Shown here piece after piece: positions 1-8,987 of a stretch of DNA of 64,000 nt (position 1 is the first letter of the stretch; the number at the start of each line of letters is the position of its first letter). The notes under the pieces were generated by a model. It had not been told where the DNA came from and ran no database searches. It was given only the letters and a program-made list of their open reading frames with translations. Source of the stretch: Lacinutrix sp. Hel_I_90 (lineage in GTDB: Bacteria > Bacteroidota > Bacteroidia > Flavobacteriales > Flavobacteriaceae). The DNA is taken from contig NZ_JYNQ01000001.1 of the NCBI RefSeq assembly GCF_000934685.1, forward strand, positions 558,001 to 622,000, written 5' to 3'. The position numbers and the translations under genes were made by a program.

Positions 1-332
1 TTTTAGAAGCCTTTGGTAAATTGTTTTTTAAAGATTTACGTGTGTATCTATACCCAGTGGAAAATGAAGATGGTACATTAACCACCAGCGACAATTTAAA
101 GGTACACCCAAGAATGAAAGAATTATACAAATTCTTTAAATATAATGGAAAAGTAATCGATATTACAGACTACGATCCAACAACACTCAATGTATTCTCT
201 CGAAAAGTATTAAGTATGATTGCCTCTGGTGAAGAAGGTTGGCAAAGTATGCTGCCGGAAGGTGTATCTAGCTTAATTATGGAAAAGAGTTTGTTTGGTT
301 ATGAAACTGAAGAAATTCACAAGCGCGAATAG
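1..332 (+). CDS. C-terminal fragment of a conserved hypothetical protein, cut by the window start
   Basis: The frame is open from base 3 to the TAG at 330-332, and the residues before the first in-frame TTG (LEAFGK) read as normal coding sequence, so this is the last ~109 residues of a longer gene. It is a soluble, charged, mixed alpha/beta-looking tail with no membrane segment. Recognisable stretches are FFKDLRVYLYP, SDNLKVHPRMKELYKFF and GWQSMLPEGV. I recall similar tails in other Flavobacteriaceae but cannot name the function with confidence. No terminator is visible in the 130 bases that follow. Confidence 0.7.
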   Translation, partial: LEAFGKLFFKDLRVYLYPVENEDGTLTTSDNLKVHPRMKELYKFFKYNGKVIDITDYDPTTLNVFSRKVLSMIASGEEGWQSMLPEGVSSLIMEKSLFGYETEEIHKRE

Positions 333-464
333 CATTTGTTTTATTTTCTCCAATAAAATTATGTATTATAGCTAATTATCGGGCTATTTCTGATTTGTAA
401 TGCTTAAACAACAAATGACAAATAGATTCATTTATTTTGTATCAAAACACCTCTATAAAATAAT

Positions 465-1583
465 ATGAATAGAACATTAGCCCAATCTAAAAACAGTAAG
501 CTTAAAAACTTCGTGTCTCGGCATAAAAAATATATGCCTATCATTTTTTTTATCGCTGGTTTTGTTTTTGACACCCTGACTCTTGGACGCATTGATCGCA
601 CGTACGACATTGTTGTGTTATGCCTTCACATGACCGCGCTTACAATTACTATTTATCTCTATAACTTAGCTGATGATGGTAGGTGGGAAAACACTTTACT
701 TGGTCGTTATGAAACATATCTGCCTTTAGCCATTCAGTTTTTCTTTGGTGGGCTTTCAAGTGCCTATGTTATTTATTTTTCAAGAAGTGTTTCACTTTCT
801 AAAACAATAGCCTTCTTTATCATTTTAGTCGCTTTACTCTTTGCTAATGAATTTCTAAAAAAAAGAATCTCTAATAAATACCTACAGTTTAGTGTCTACT
901 TTTTTATAAGCTTCACCTTTTTTGCTTTCATGATACCGGTTTTGATCAAAGAAATGAGTACTACTATTTTCATTTTTTCAGGTTTAGTGAGTTTAGTTTG
1001 CACACTCCTTTTAATTAGTATTATTTACGGGGTAAGTCCGAGCACACGAGCAGAAATAAGCCTGGGTAAACTAATAGGACTTGTTTTTTCTATCTATCTT
1101 TTAATCAATACCTTTTATGTTTTTAATCTTATCCCTCCTGTTCCTCTAGCTATGGATACTGGTATTGTAGCACATAATATTGAAATGGAAGGCAATAATT
1201 ACATGGTTACCTATGAAACAGATGAATGGTATATTTTCTGGAGAAGTCACAAGCTAAAATTCATGCATCAACCCAACGAAAACGTCTATGTTTTTTCATC
1301 AGTTTTTGCACCAACAGATTTGAATAAAAACATATTACATCGCTGGAATTGGTATAACGATACCAATAAAGAATGGGAGATTGTTGAAGATATCGGCTAT
1401 AACATTACCGGAGGACGAGATGGCGGATTTCGGGGTTATACTTTTAAAAACAATATAAAACCAGGCTTATGGAAGGTTCAAGTCATCACAGAAGAAGAAG
1501 AACTAGTGCTAGGCGTTATAGATTTTGAACTTATCTCCAACACAGCTGCTAAACGTATAACATTGGTTGAAAAAGCATTCTAA
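465..1583 (+). CDS. Integral membrane protein with C-terminal DUF2914 domain
   Basis: A 372-residue protein. About seven hydrophobic segments lie between residues ~25 and 240. A soluble C-terminal domain of ~110 residues follows (about 265-365). That domain has the DUF2914 pattern: VYVFSSVFAP, then HRWNWYND, a basic/Gly stretch GGRDGGFRGYTFK, PGLWKVQVI and a closing VIDFEL strand. DUF2914 has no assigned function; it is often found at the end of membrane or exported proteins. The ATG at 465 follows a 130-base AT-rich gap. A single-gene unit is likely, because the next gene is convergent. Confidence 0.8.
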   Translation: MNRTLAQSKNSKLKNFVSRHKKYMPIIFFIAGFVFDTLTLGRIDRTYDIVVLCLHMTALTITIYLYNLADDGRWENTLLGRYETYLPLAIQFFFGGLSSAYVIYFSRSVSLSKTIAFFIILVALLFANEFLKKRISNKYLQFSVYFFISFTFFAFMIPVLIKEMSTTIFIFSGLVSLVCTLLLISIIYGVSPSTRAEISLGKLIGLVFSIYLLINTFYVFNLIPPVPLAMDTGIVAHNIEMEGNNYMVTYETDEWYIFWRSHKLKFMHQPNENVYVFSSVFAPTDLNKNILHRWNWYNDTNKEWEIVEDIGYNITGGRDGGFRGYTFKNNIKPGLWKVQVITEEEELVLGVIDFELISNTAAKRITLVEKAF

Positions 1584-1647
1584 ACGAAAGCACCAGGGTT
1601 CAGTTAATCCACTATCTGAAATATTTCAAAAAACCAGTAAGCTAATT

Positions 1648-2106
1648 CTAAATCAAATCTAATATTTGAGCCGCGTGGTCCTTAGTTTTAACTTTATCAA
1701 TGACATGAGCTACCACCCCCTTTTCATCAATTAAAAACGTTTTACGGTGAATGCCATCAAAGGTTCTACCCATAAACTTTTTTTCTCCCCAAACCCCAAA
1801 AGCTTCAATAACTTCTTTATCTGTATCAGCCAATAAAGGATAAGGAAACTTAAACTTATTTTTAAAGTTAGCCTGTTTTTTTTCAGTGTCAGCACTTACA
1901 CCCAAAATAGAATACCCCTGATCTTGTAAGGCTTTATAATTATCACTTAAATTGCAAGCCTCTGCTGTACAACCAGGAGTATTTGCTTTAGGGTAAAAGA
2001 ATACCACTAATTTTTTTCCATTATAGTCACTTAAAGATATGGCATTCCCATCTTGATCATTAACAGTAAAATTTGGAACTTTATCGCCTTGTTTTAATGT
2101 ATTCAT
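1648..2106 (-). CDS. bcp: Thioredoxin-dependent thiol peroxidase (BCP-type peroxiredoxin)
   Basis: At 152 residues it has the normal length for the BCP/PrxQ family, which reduces hydroperoxides in the cytoplasm using thioredoxin. The peroxidatic Cys46 is in the motif YPKANTPGCTAEAC. Cys51, five residues on, is the resolving Cys of atypical 2-Cys BCPs. The remaining core (LGVSADT, FPYPLLADTD, FGVWGEKKFMGR, RKTFLIDEKG) is complete. It is divergent from nth, and the two genes share a 46-base promoter region with back-to-back TAnnTTTG elements. Confidence 0.95.
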   Translation of the reverse strand: MNTLKQGDKVPNFTVNDQDGNAISLSDYNGKKLVVFFYPKANTPGCTAEACNLSDNYKALQDQGYSILGVSADTEKKQANFKNKFKFPYPLLADTDKEVIEAFGVWGEKKFMGRTFDGIHRKTFLIDEKGVVAHVIDKVKTKDHAAQILDLI

Positions 2107-2111
2107 AGTTG

Positions 2112-2119
2112 TAATTTTG
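2112..2119 (+). promoter_or_regulatory. Candidate -7 element for nth
   Basis: TAATTTTG fits the Bacteroidota sigma-A -7 consensus TAnnTTTG and lies 33 bases before the nth ATG at 2153. No clear -33 TTG was identified. It overlaps the leader of bcp on the other strand. Confidence 0.45.
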
Positions 2120-2138
2120 AATTAAATTCGTGTCCCTT

Positions 2139-2146
2139 CAAAAATA
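2139..2146 (-). promoter_or_regulatory. Candidate -7 element for bcp
   Basis: Read on the minus strand this is TATTTTTG, a full match to TAnnTTTG, 32 bases upstream of the bcp ATG at 2106. Confidence 0.45.
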
Positions 2147-2152
2147 CAACTA

Positions 2153-2809
2153 ATGACCAAGCAAGAAAAGGTAGATTTTGTTATAAATACGTTAAATACG
2201 CTCTATCCACAAATTCCTATTCCATTAGACCATAAAGACCCTTATACTTTATTGATTGCTGTTTTGCTTTCTGCACAATGTACAGATGTACGCGTGAACA
2301 AGATTACACCTTTATTATTTGCAAAAGCAGATAATCCCTACGACATGGTTAAAATGAGTGTTGATGAAATAAAAGACATCATAAGGCCTTGTGGATTATC
2401 ACCAATGAAAAGTAAAGGCATTCATGGTCTATCTCATATTTTATTAGACAAGCATGATGGAGAAGTACCACAAAGTTTTGAAGCTTTAGAAGCTTTACCT
2501 GCCGTTGGCCATAAAACGGCAAGTGTTGTAATGTCACAAGCTTTTGATATTCCTGCATTTCCTGTAGATACGCACATTCACAGACTCATGTACCGCTGGA
2601 GTTTAACCAATGGAAAAAGCGTGACGCAAACCGAAAAAGATGCAAAACGTTTATTTCCAGAAGAAATATGGAACGATTTACACCTGCAAATTATTTGGTA
2701 TGGAAGAGAGTACTCTCCAGCGCGTGGTTGGGATTTAGACAAAGACATCATAACAAAAACTATTGGAAGAGCTTCTGTTTTGAAAGCCTATGAAAAATTA
2801 AAGAAATAG
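2153..2809 (+). CDS. nth: Endonuclease III-like DNA glycosylase/AP lyase without the Fe-S cysteines
   Basis: This 218-residue protein has the helix-hairpin-helix and GPD-type core of the Nth family, which removes oxidised pyrimidines in base-excision repair. LPAVGHKTA carries the catalytic Lys121, and FPVDTHIHR carries the catalytic Asp139. Both residues are present, so activity is plausible. The C-terminal tail, where E. coli Nth binds a 4Fe-4S cluster with four cysteines, reads REYSPARGWDLDKDIITK and continues to the end without any Cys. The cluster is therefore predicted to be absent. A single-gene unit ends at a strong hairpin. Confidence 0.9.
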   Translation: MTKQEKVDFVINTLNTLYPQIPIPLDHKDPYTLLIAVLLSAQCTDVRVNKITPLLFAKADNPYDMVKMSVDEIKDIIRPCGLSPMKSKGIHGLSHILLDKHDGEVPQSFEALEALPAVGHKTASVVMSQAFDIPAFPVDTHIHRLMYRWSLTNGKSVTQTEKDAKRLFPEEIWNDLHLQIIWYGREYSPARGWDLDKDIITKTIGRASVLKAYEKLKK

Positions 2810-2842
2810 TTTTTTGATTACTAACTCCTACCATTATTATTT

Positions 2843-2875
2843 AAAAAATCCTGATTTTTAAAAATCAGGATTTTT
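2843..2875. terminator. Bidirectional intrinsic terminator between nth and the sigma-factor operon
   Basis: A near-perfect inverted repeat (AAAAATCCTGATTTTT / AAAAATCAGGATTTTT) has A-runs and T-runs on both sides. It sits between two convergent stop codons (2809 and 2879) and can serve both strands. Confidence 0.75.
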
Positions 2876-2878
2876 AGT

Positions 2879-3067
2879 CTAATTCAAGAGTGCTTCAAAC
2901 TCTATGTTTTTATAATTTATAACACTTAAAGCCTTGGAGTAATTAAGAATAAAACTAATTGTTTCATCTTTTGGGTTCAATTTTTTGTCTTTTTTAGGGT
3001 TCTCAGAGTAAAGTTTTGCCATGTAATTTGTTTGTTGTTTCAAATTAATAACGGCATTTTTTCTCAT
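2879..3067 (-). CDS. Small hypothetical protein following the ECF sigma factor
   Basis: A 62-residue basic protein (KNAVINLKQQ, SENPKKDKKLNPKDETISFILNYS) with no signal peptide, membrane segment or Cys. It starts 13 bases after the stop of the sigma-factor gene on the same strand and ends just before a terminator, so it is most likely co-transcribed. Its position suggests a small partner or regulator, but there is no domain to support that and it does not look like a zinc-binding anti-sigma factor. The function is unknown. Confidence 0.65.
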   Translation of the reverse strand: MRKNAVINLKQQTNYMAKLYSENPKKDKKLNPKDETISFILNYSKALSVINYKNIEFEALLN

Positions 3068-3080
3068 ATATTGTATCGTC

Positions 3081-3671
3081 CTAATTCGTTAAAATAATAT
3101 TGTGCTTTTCTATGACCTTTCGCATGTTTATTAAAGCATAACGCATACGTCCTAAAGCGGTATTAATACTAACGCCGGTGCGTTCTGAAATCTCTTTAAA
3201 ACTCATATCCTGATACATACGCATCACTAAAACCTCTTTTTGATCTTCGGGCAGCTCTTCAATTAAGCGTCTCACATCACTTTCAACCTGGTCTTTTATA
3301 ATCGCTTTTTCAGCATTTAGACTACTATCACATAAAACAGAAAAGATGCTAAACTCACCACTATTATCAAACTTAGGCATGCGATTATTTTTTCGAAAAT
3401 GATCAATAACTAAATTATGAGCAATACGCATCACCCAAGGTAAAAATTTACCTTCTTCGTTATACTTGCCTCTTTTTAAGGTTTTTATAACTTTAATAAA
3501 CGTATCTTGAAATACATCTTCAGCCACATCTCTATCATAAACTTTAGAATAGATAAAACTGTAAATACGTTGCTTGTGTCTTTTTATTAAAATTTCTAGT
3601 GAAGATTCATCGCCATTAATATAGCTACTAACTAAAGTAGCATCTGTTATAAGTTCTTTTTGCATAGTCAT
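3081..3671 (-). CDS. ECF-type sigma-70 family RNA polymerase sigma factor
   Basis: A 196-residue protein with sigma region 2 at about 20-95 (KVYDRDVAEDVFQDTFIKV, LPWVMRIAHNLVIDHFRK) and sigma region 4 at about 135-185 (LPEDQKEVLVMRMYQDMSFKEI, SINTALGRMRYALINMRK). It directs RNA polymerase to a specific promoter set. There is no adjacent FecR-like anti-sigma factor or SusC/TonB operon, so it is not a classical iron or glycan signalling sigma factor. It is followed by a 62-residue small gene. Genes of this type with a small downstream ORF are common in Flavobacteriaceae; the regulon cannot be read from this window. Confidence 0.9.
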   Translation of the reverse strand: MTMQKELITDATLVSSYINGDESSLEILIKRHKQRIYSFIYSKVYDRDVAEDVFQDTFIKVIKTLKRGKYNEEGKFLPWVMRIAHNLVIDHFRKNNRMPKFDNSGEFSIFSVLCDSSLNAEKAIIKDQVESDVRRLIEELPEDQKEVLVMRMYQDMSFKEISERTGVSINTALGRMRYALINMRKVIEKHNIILTN

Positions 3672-3872
3672 TACTTTTTTTTAGCAGAAGGTAGGACTTC
3701 GGCTTTAGATTTAGGTTTGTAAATAAAAAAGTAATCGTATGCTATAGGCTTGAATATTGAATAATTATTAATGTTGTAAATATAACAACAATCATTCCGA
3801 AAAAACAAAAAAAATTAAAATTTTTAACATTTTATTGCACAATAATCTGTTTTTAAGCTGAAATAGAAGTCT

Positions 3873-3880
3873 TATCTTTG
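3873..3880 (+). promoter_or_regulatory. Candidate -7 element for uvrA
   Basis: TATCTTTG, a full TAnnTTTG match, lies 25 bases before the uvrA ATG. The ~200 bases between here and the divergent sigma gene are AT-rich and hold no gene. Confidence 0.45.
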
Positions 3881-3905
3881 TACACTTTGAAATTTACAAA
3901 ACCCT

Positions 3906-6704
3906 ATGATCACTAAGCTTTCCGAAGTTAATCCCAAACATAACATCATCATTAAAGGTGCTAAATTGCACAATTTAAAAAATATTGATGTGGTTATTCC
4001 AAGAAATAAATTGGTGGTTATTACAGGCTTGTCAGGCTCAGGAAAGTCAAGTTTAGCATTCGATACCTTGTATGCAGAAGGGCAAAGACGTTATGTTGAA
4101 AGCCTTTCCAGCTATGCCAGACAGTTTCTTGGACGTTTAAACAAACCTAAAGTAGATTACATTAAAGGCATCGCCCCTGCAATCGCTATTGAGCAAAAGG
4201 TGAATTCTACTAATCCGCGGTCTACTGTTGGTACAACAACAGAAATTTACGATTACCTCAAATTATTATTCGCAAGAATTGGCAGAACCTATTCCCCACA
4301 TTCGGGAGATGAAGTGAAAAAAGATTCGGTTACAGATGTTTTAAATTATATAAAAGGTATTGCTCAAGGCGAAAAACTGCTCCTCCTCGCTCCTATTCAT
4401 TTAGAAGAAGGAAGAGCCATGAGTGATAAATTAAAAGCACTCAATGCCCAAGGGTATGCAAGAATTAAAGCTGAAGGTGAGATTATTCGTTTAGATGCAG
4501 CTGAAAACATCACAGAGAAAACAAAAGACCTCTTTTTGGTCATTGATAGAATCGTGACAAAAGACGATGAAGATTTCTTTAATAGATTGGCAGATGCAAT
4601 ACAAACAGCTTTTTTTGAAGGTAAAGGCGAATGCTTTATCGAATCGCTTTCTAGCGATGCTGTAGGTAACGGGATGCGTCATTTTAGTAATAAATTTGAA
4701 TTAGATGGCATTACTTTTTTAGAACCTAATGTTCATTTATTCAGTTTTAATAACCCGTATGGTGCTTGCCCTAAATGTGAAGGCTATGGAGACGTTATTG
4801 GTATAGATGATGACTTAGTAATCCCAAATACAGCACTTTCTGTATATGAAAACGCTATTTTTCCTTGGCGTGGTGAAAGCATGAGCTGGTATCGCGATCA
4901 ATTAGTAAACAACTCTCATCATTTTGATTTTCCAATTCACAAGCCTTATTTCGAGTTGAGTACTGTTCAAAAAAGCCTCATTTGGAACGGTAATAAATAC
5001 TTCGAAGGCTTACACGCCTTTTTTGCTGAATTAGAAAGCAAAGCCTATAAAATTCAAAACCGTGTGATGTTATCACGCTATCGCGGAAAAACAAAATGTA
5101 AAGTTTGTAACGGAAAGCGCTTACGACCAGAAGCAAATTATGTAAAAGTAGCTGGCGCCACATTAACAGACTTAGTTGAAATGCCTCTAGATAAACTAAG
5201 CCTCTGGTTTAAACAATTAGAATTAAACGATCACGATACTACGATTGCAAAACGATTATTGACCGAAATAAATAACCGCCTAGCTTTCTTAAGCAACGTG
5301 GGTTTAGATTATTTAACTTTAAATCGTAAATCCAACACCTTATCTGGCGGTGAGAGTCAGCGTATCAATTTAGCGACATCTCTGGGTAGTAGTCTTGTGG
5401 GCTCCATGTATATTCTCGATGAACCAAGTATAGGTTTACATCCAAAAGACACAGAACGTCTTATTTTGGTGTTAAAAGCACTACGCGATTTAGGAAACAC
5501 CGTTATTGTGGTTGAACACGATGAAGACATAATGAAAGAGGCTGATGAAATTATTGATATCGGACCAGAAGCAGGAACCTTAGGCGGCCATGTTGTTGCT
5601 AGCGGTACTTATAAGGATATTTTAGCTTCAGATTCTCTAACGGCGCAGTACTTAAATGAAACGCTTAAAATTGAAGTTCCTAAAAAACGGCGTACTTCAA
5701 AATATAATGTTGAAGTTATAGGCGCTCGAGAAAACAATTTAAAAAATATAAATGTTAGCTTTCCGCTAGGCATGCTAACGGTTATCACTGGCGTTTCTGG
5801 GAGTGGAAAAAGTACCTTAGTTAAAAAAATAGTATACCCTGCACTACAAAAACAACTCACTGGTTTTGGAGACAAACCTGGCCAGTTTACAGAACTCAAA
5901 GGAAACTATGCGAATGTAAAACACATCGAATTTGTGGATCAGAATCCCATTGGGCGTTCGTCGCGTTCTAATCCGGTGACTTACATTAAAGCCTATGATG
6001 ATATTCGGGCACTTTATAGCAAACAAAAGTTAAGTACTATTAGAAATTATGCTGCCAAACACTTTAGTTTTAATGTCGATGGTGGACGCTGTGAAACCTG
6101 TAAAGGTGAAGGTGAAGTCACCATTGAAATGCAATTTATGGCAGATGTGCACTTAGAATGTGAAACCTGTAAAGGCAAACGTTTTAAAAAAGAAGTGCTA
6201 GAAGTCACTTTTGCTGATAAAAATATCGATGCTATTCTGAACATGACCATTGACGATGCCATTGCTTTTTTTGATGAGAATCACGTTACAAAAATAAAAA
6301 ATAAATTACAACCGTTACAAGATGTTGGCTTGGGTTATGTGACTTTAGGCCAAAGTTCTTCAACACTATCTGGTGGTGAAGCACAACGTATTAAGCTAGC
6401 CTCGTTTTTAGGAAAAGGAAATGCAAAAGAAACGGCCCTGTTTATCTTCGATGAACCAACCACTGGCCTGCACTTTCACGATATTAAAAAGTTATTAAAA
6501 TCGTTTAACGCTTTAATTGAAAAAGGACACTCTATTATTGTTGTAGAACATAATTTAGAGCTTATAAAATGTGCCGATCACATTATCGATTTAGGACCAA
6601 CAGGTGGCGAAAATGGAGGGTATTTAGTCGCTTCTGGGACACCAGAAGAGATTATTAAGGTTAACGCTTCAGAAACCGGCAAATATTTAAAAGAGAAACT
6701 CTAA
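3906..6704 (+). CDS. uvrA: Excinuclease ABC subunit UvrA
   Basis: At 932 residues it has the expected length for the damage-recognition ATPase of nucleotide excision repair. Two ABC modules are complete: Walker A GLSGSGKSS at residues 41-49 with signature LSGGESQRINLA, and Walker A GVSGSGKST with signature LSGGEAQRIKLA, each followed by a FDEP or LDEP Walker B. The C-terminal zinc finger is intact (CETCKGEGE ... CETCKGKRF). In the first zinc finger the leading CxxC found in E. coli is replaced by HFSNKF, leaving only CPKCEGYG, so that finger is probably modified. Bacteroidota often carry more than one UvrA; which copy this is cannot be settled here. Confidence 0.95.
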   Translation: MITKLSEVNPKHNIIIKGAKLHNLKNIDVVIPRNKLVVITGLSGSGKSSLAFDTLYAEGQRRYVESLSSYARQFLGRLNKPKVDYIKGIAPAIAIEQKVNSTNPRSTVGTTTEIYDYLKLLFARIGRTYSPHSGDEVKKDSVTDVLNYIKGIAQGEKLLLLAPIHLEEGRAMSDKLKALNAQGYARIKAEGEIIRLDAAENITEKTKDLFLVIDRIVTKDDEDFFNRLADAIQTAFFEGKGECFIESLSSDAVGNGMRHFSNKFELDGITFLEPNVHLFSFNNPYGACPKCEGYGDVIGIDDDLVIPNTALSVYENAIFPWRGESMSWYRDQLVNNSHHFDFPIHKPYFELSTVQKSLIWNGNKYFEGLHAFFAELESKAYKIQNRVMLSRYRGKTKCKVCNGKRLRPEANYVKVAGATLTDLVEMPLDKLSLWFKQLELNDHDTTIAKRLLTEINNRLAFLSNVGLDYLTLNRKSNTLSGGESQRINLATSLGSSLVGSMYILDEPSIGLHPKDTERLILVLKALRDLGNTVIVVEHDEDIMKEADEIIDIGPEAGTLGGHVVASGTYKDILASDSLTAQYLNETLKIEVPKKRRTSKYNVEVIGARENNLKNINVSFPLGMLTVITGVSGSGKSTLVKKIVYPALQKQLTGFGDKPGQFTELKGNYANVKHIEFVDQNPIGRSSRSNPVTYIKAYDDIRALYSKQKLSTIRNYAAKHFSFNVDGGRCETCKGEGEVTIEMQFMADVHLECETCKGKRFKKEVLEVTFADKNIDAILNMTIDDAIAFFDENHVTKIKNKLQPLQDVGLGYVTLGQSSSTLSGGEAQRIKLASFLGKGNAKETALFIFDEPTTGLHFHDIKKLLKSFNALIEKGHSIIVVEHNLELIKCADHIIDLGPTGGENGGYLVASGTPEEIIKVNASETGKYLKEKL

Positions 6705-6889
6705 TATTTTGTGTAACTAACCAACTACTCTATAGACACCTTACGTCCTAAGACAAAAGCATTGAGCGCAATTTAGTTTTTGTAACACTACTAGAATTCA
6801 CGTAGTAGGTCATAGATAATTAAAGATTTTAATCCATGATGCAAAAGTGTTATGCCCATTTTTGAATATTCCGCTATGGCATGCAGCGT

Positions 6890-7996
6890 CTAATAAAACA
6901 TAAAGGCAAATAACCCTAAAACAACTACAGTAATAGGTATTACTATGGCTAAAAACAAGAATGTTGTTAATCCACTTTTTATAAAACTCAAAAACCAATC
7001 TTGCTTATAAAAGCGTTTTAGAGCAATTAGTAAATAAATAAAGGTTGACAGTAGAATTAAAAAATCCAGCCAATTCGGGATGTCGATTGCAAAGTTTGTA
7101 CCAAGAATAATAGTAAAAACGGTAAACAAGAAAGCAAAATAGTAAAAACTAAACACTAAATGATGCGCATAGCGCCCTTTATTGAAGTATAAAACTTTTA
7201 ATATTAATGCGAAAATTGGCAATAAGAAAAACATGGCTATGGGCATGGTATCATAAAATGTCTGCAAAATACTCCCACCCTGTTTAGATTTATAAAATTT
7301 TAATCCTTGAGTATATAATCGTCTTTTAAATGCACCAGCATCATCTTTTAAGCCCATTGCCTTGTGGATTTCGGCATCTGTCGCTTGTGCTTCTATTAAC
7401 GAATCTATTGTTTTGAATTCATCAAAATTAAAATTTAGCGCGTCATTGTTCTTAAATTTATCCGTATTAACGAAAGAGTCAATTTGCTTTTCAGAAATTT
7501 CTGTTAAAAAAGCATTGTCTTTCAATGCTTTTTTAATCTCTTCTTTTGTTATAGAATCTTTTTCTTTTTTAGCTTTGTGGACTTCAAAAGCTATAGAATC
7601 CCTTTTTTTTGCGTCGCTAATAGTGTCGTTAATAATTTTTGATTTTTTAAAAGAATCTACGATAGAATTATTAATACTTTCCACTTGTTTTCGTGTACTA
7701 AATGAAAATAAAAAGAAAAATACTACTGAGATAAAAAGATAGAGTTGTGCAGGATGAAGATATAACAAACGTTTTCCTTCTATAAACTTTGCTGCCAGAT
7801 ACCCCGGCTTGAACATTAAAGGTAAAAAGCTTCTAAAAAATCGCGCATCCACAGAAAAATAATTGCTAATGGTATTATTAAACAACAAACCTAGAGTAAG
7901 CTCTTCGTCATCTTTTTGTCCGCAATAAGGGCAATATTCGTAAGTTTCGTCGAATGGTTGCTCACAATTTTTACACGCTTTTATTTGCTTTGTCAT
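6890..7996 (-). CDS. DUF3667 membrane protein with N-terminal zinc ribbon
   Basis: A 368-residue protein. It begins with a CKNCEQPFDETYEYCPYCGQ zinc-ribbon motif (residues 8-27), the hallmark of DUF3667, followed by FFRSFLPLMFKPGYLAAKFIEGKR and a first membrane segment. A long charged, probably coiled-coil loop rich in Asp/Lys/Ser follows (~110-230). Then come four hydrophobic segments to the C-terminus. The family is common in Bacteroidota and has no assigned function. The gene stands alone: uvrA is convergent and the next gene is divergent. Confidence 0.85.
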   Translation of the reverse strand: MTKQIKACKNCEQPFDETYEYCPYCGQKDDEELTLGLLFNNTISNYFSVDARFFRSFLPLMFKPGYLAAKFIEGKRLLYLHPAQLYLFISVVFFFLFSFSTRKQVESINNSIVDSFKKSKIINDTISDAKKRDSIAFEVHKAKKEKDSITKEEIKKALKDNAFLTEISEKQIDSFVNTDKFKNNDALNFNFDEFKTIDSLIEAQATDAEIHKAMGLKDDAGAFKRRLYTQGLKFYKSKQGGSILQTFYDTMPIAMFFLLPIFALILKVLYFNKGRYAHHLVFSFYYFAFLFTVFTIILGTNFAIDIPNWLDFLILLSTFIYLLIALKRFYKQDWFLSFIKSGLTTFLFLAIVIPITVVVLGLFAFMFY

Positions 7997-8136
7997 TATT
8001 TGAATAGCTCTTATACCCTTTAAAGATACTAAATTATAAAAATTACTTGAACTAATGCTACAATTTCTTACTAGTCCATATGAAGACTAAGTAAAGAAAC
8101 ACCTCATAACACCAGTAAAAACAATGGCTAACAACT

Positions 8137-8152
8137 TTGGCACGCATATTGA
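8137..8152 (+). promoter_or_regulatory. Sigma-54-like -24/-12 element upstream of the YNRxG-repeat protein
   Basis: TTGGCACG, then four bases (CATA), then TTGA. This matches the RpoN consensus TGGCACG-N4-TTGC in every position except the last C. It lies 70 bases before the ATG at 8222. The same arrangement precedes the paralogous gene at 10782, which is why I take it seriously. Confidence 0.5.
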
Positions 8153-8221
8153 AAACTAATTACACAAATAGCGTAAGCCGAAAAGCTAAAGAGTAGGCAC
8201 AGAATCTAAAACCCTAATACT

Positions 8222-8926
8222 ATGAAACAATTAGTACTATTATTTACAGGACTGTTAATAGGATTAACCACTGTAACAGCAGCAGAAAAAGTTGAATCTG
8301 CATCACAAGGTGAAGATTTGACTAGTAATCGCTACCGTTTTGATGAACCAATCCAGTTTATTGAGCGTGGTGTAGAATTTTTAATTTTTCCCGATGGCTC
8401 ATTTGACTTTAATACAAATATTGAAGACAACCATAATAATCATGACGACGGTTACTACAGAAGATCGAATACCAGACGTACCAGTGTAAATGGCACCTTT
8501 GGAGCACCTGGAACACAAGTGAGGTTTTCTACTCCAAGAGACCGCGGTGTTATTATTACACATGACAGCGATGGAAAAGTAAGACGTATTGGTAATGTCT
8601 TTGTAAACTACAATAGAATAGGACAAGTAAGGCGTTTAGGCTCTGTTTACATACAATATAACAGACAAGGCTGGTTAACGCAAGTTGGAGGGTTGCATTT
8701 AAGATATAACCGCCGTGGACAGATTATCAATAGTTTTGGTCACGTTAACTTTAGAAATCAAGGTTGTGGATTCTGCGGTGTTACTGGTTGTTCAGTAAGC
8801 CATTATGGAACGCATAATAATCATGATGATGATTGGAATAATCAAAACGATAACGACGATTACTACTATTATAAAAAAGATGGTAAAGTTAAGAAGCAAA
8901 AAAAGTTGAAAAAACTTAAGAAATAA
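8222..8926 (+). CDS. Secreted protein with YNRxG repeats (paralogue of 10782)
   Basis: A 234-residue protein with a signal peptide (MKQLVLLFTGLLIGLTTVTA). A short N-terminal strand pair (QFIERGVEFLIFPDGSFDFN) is followed by a His/Asn/Asp stretch. About three tandem units of ~18 residues come next, of the form VRRIGNVFVNYNRIGQ, with YNRxG at the centre. The tail is HNNHDDDWNNQNDNDDYYYY followed by a Lys-rich end. It has no lipobox and no T9SS C-terminal domain. The 10782 product shares the N-terminal motif and the YNxxG units. Function is unknown; the repeats resemble beta-hairpin units. A terminator follows at 8950. Confidence 0.8.
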   Translation: MKQLVLLFTGLLIGLTTVTAAEKVESASQGEDLTSNRYRFDEPIQFIERGVEFLIFPDGSFDFNTNIEDNHNNHDDGYYRRSNTRRTSVNGTFGAPGTQVRFSTPRDRGVIITHDSDGKVRRIGNVFVNYNRIGQVRRLGSVYIQYNRQGWLTQVGGLHLRYNRRGQIINSFGHVNFRNQGCGFCGVTGCSVSHYGTHNNHDDDWNNQNDNDDYYYYKKDGKVKKQKKLKKLKK

Positions 8927-8949
8927 ATTCTTAGAATCTTAAAATATAG

Positions 8950-8984
8950 AATCCCACAAATTGAGGTTTGCGGGATTTTTTTTA
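8950..8984 (+). terminator. Intrinsic terminator after the YNRxG-repeat gene
   Basis: AATCCCACAAA pairs with TTTGCGGGATT (one mismatch) around a six-base loop, followed by a long T-run. The minus-strand SDR gene ends at 8988, so it may also serve that gene from the other side. Confidence 0.75.
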
Positions 8985-8987
8985 TTA

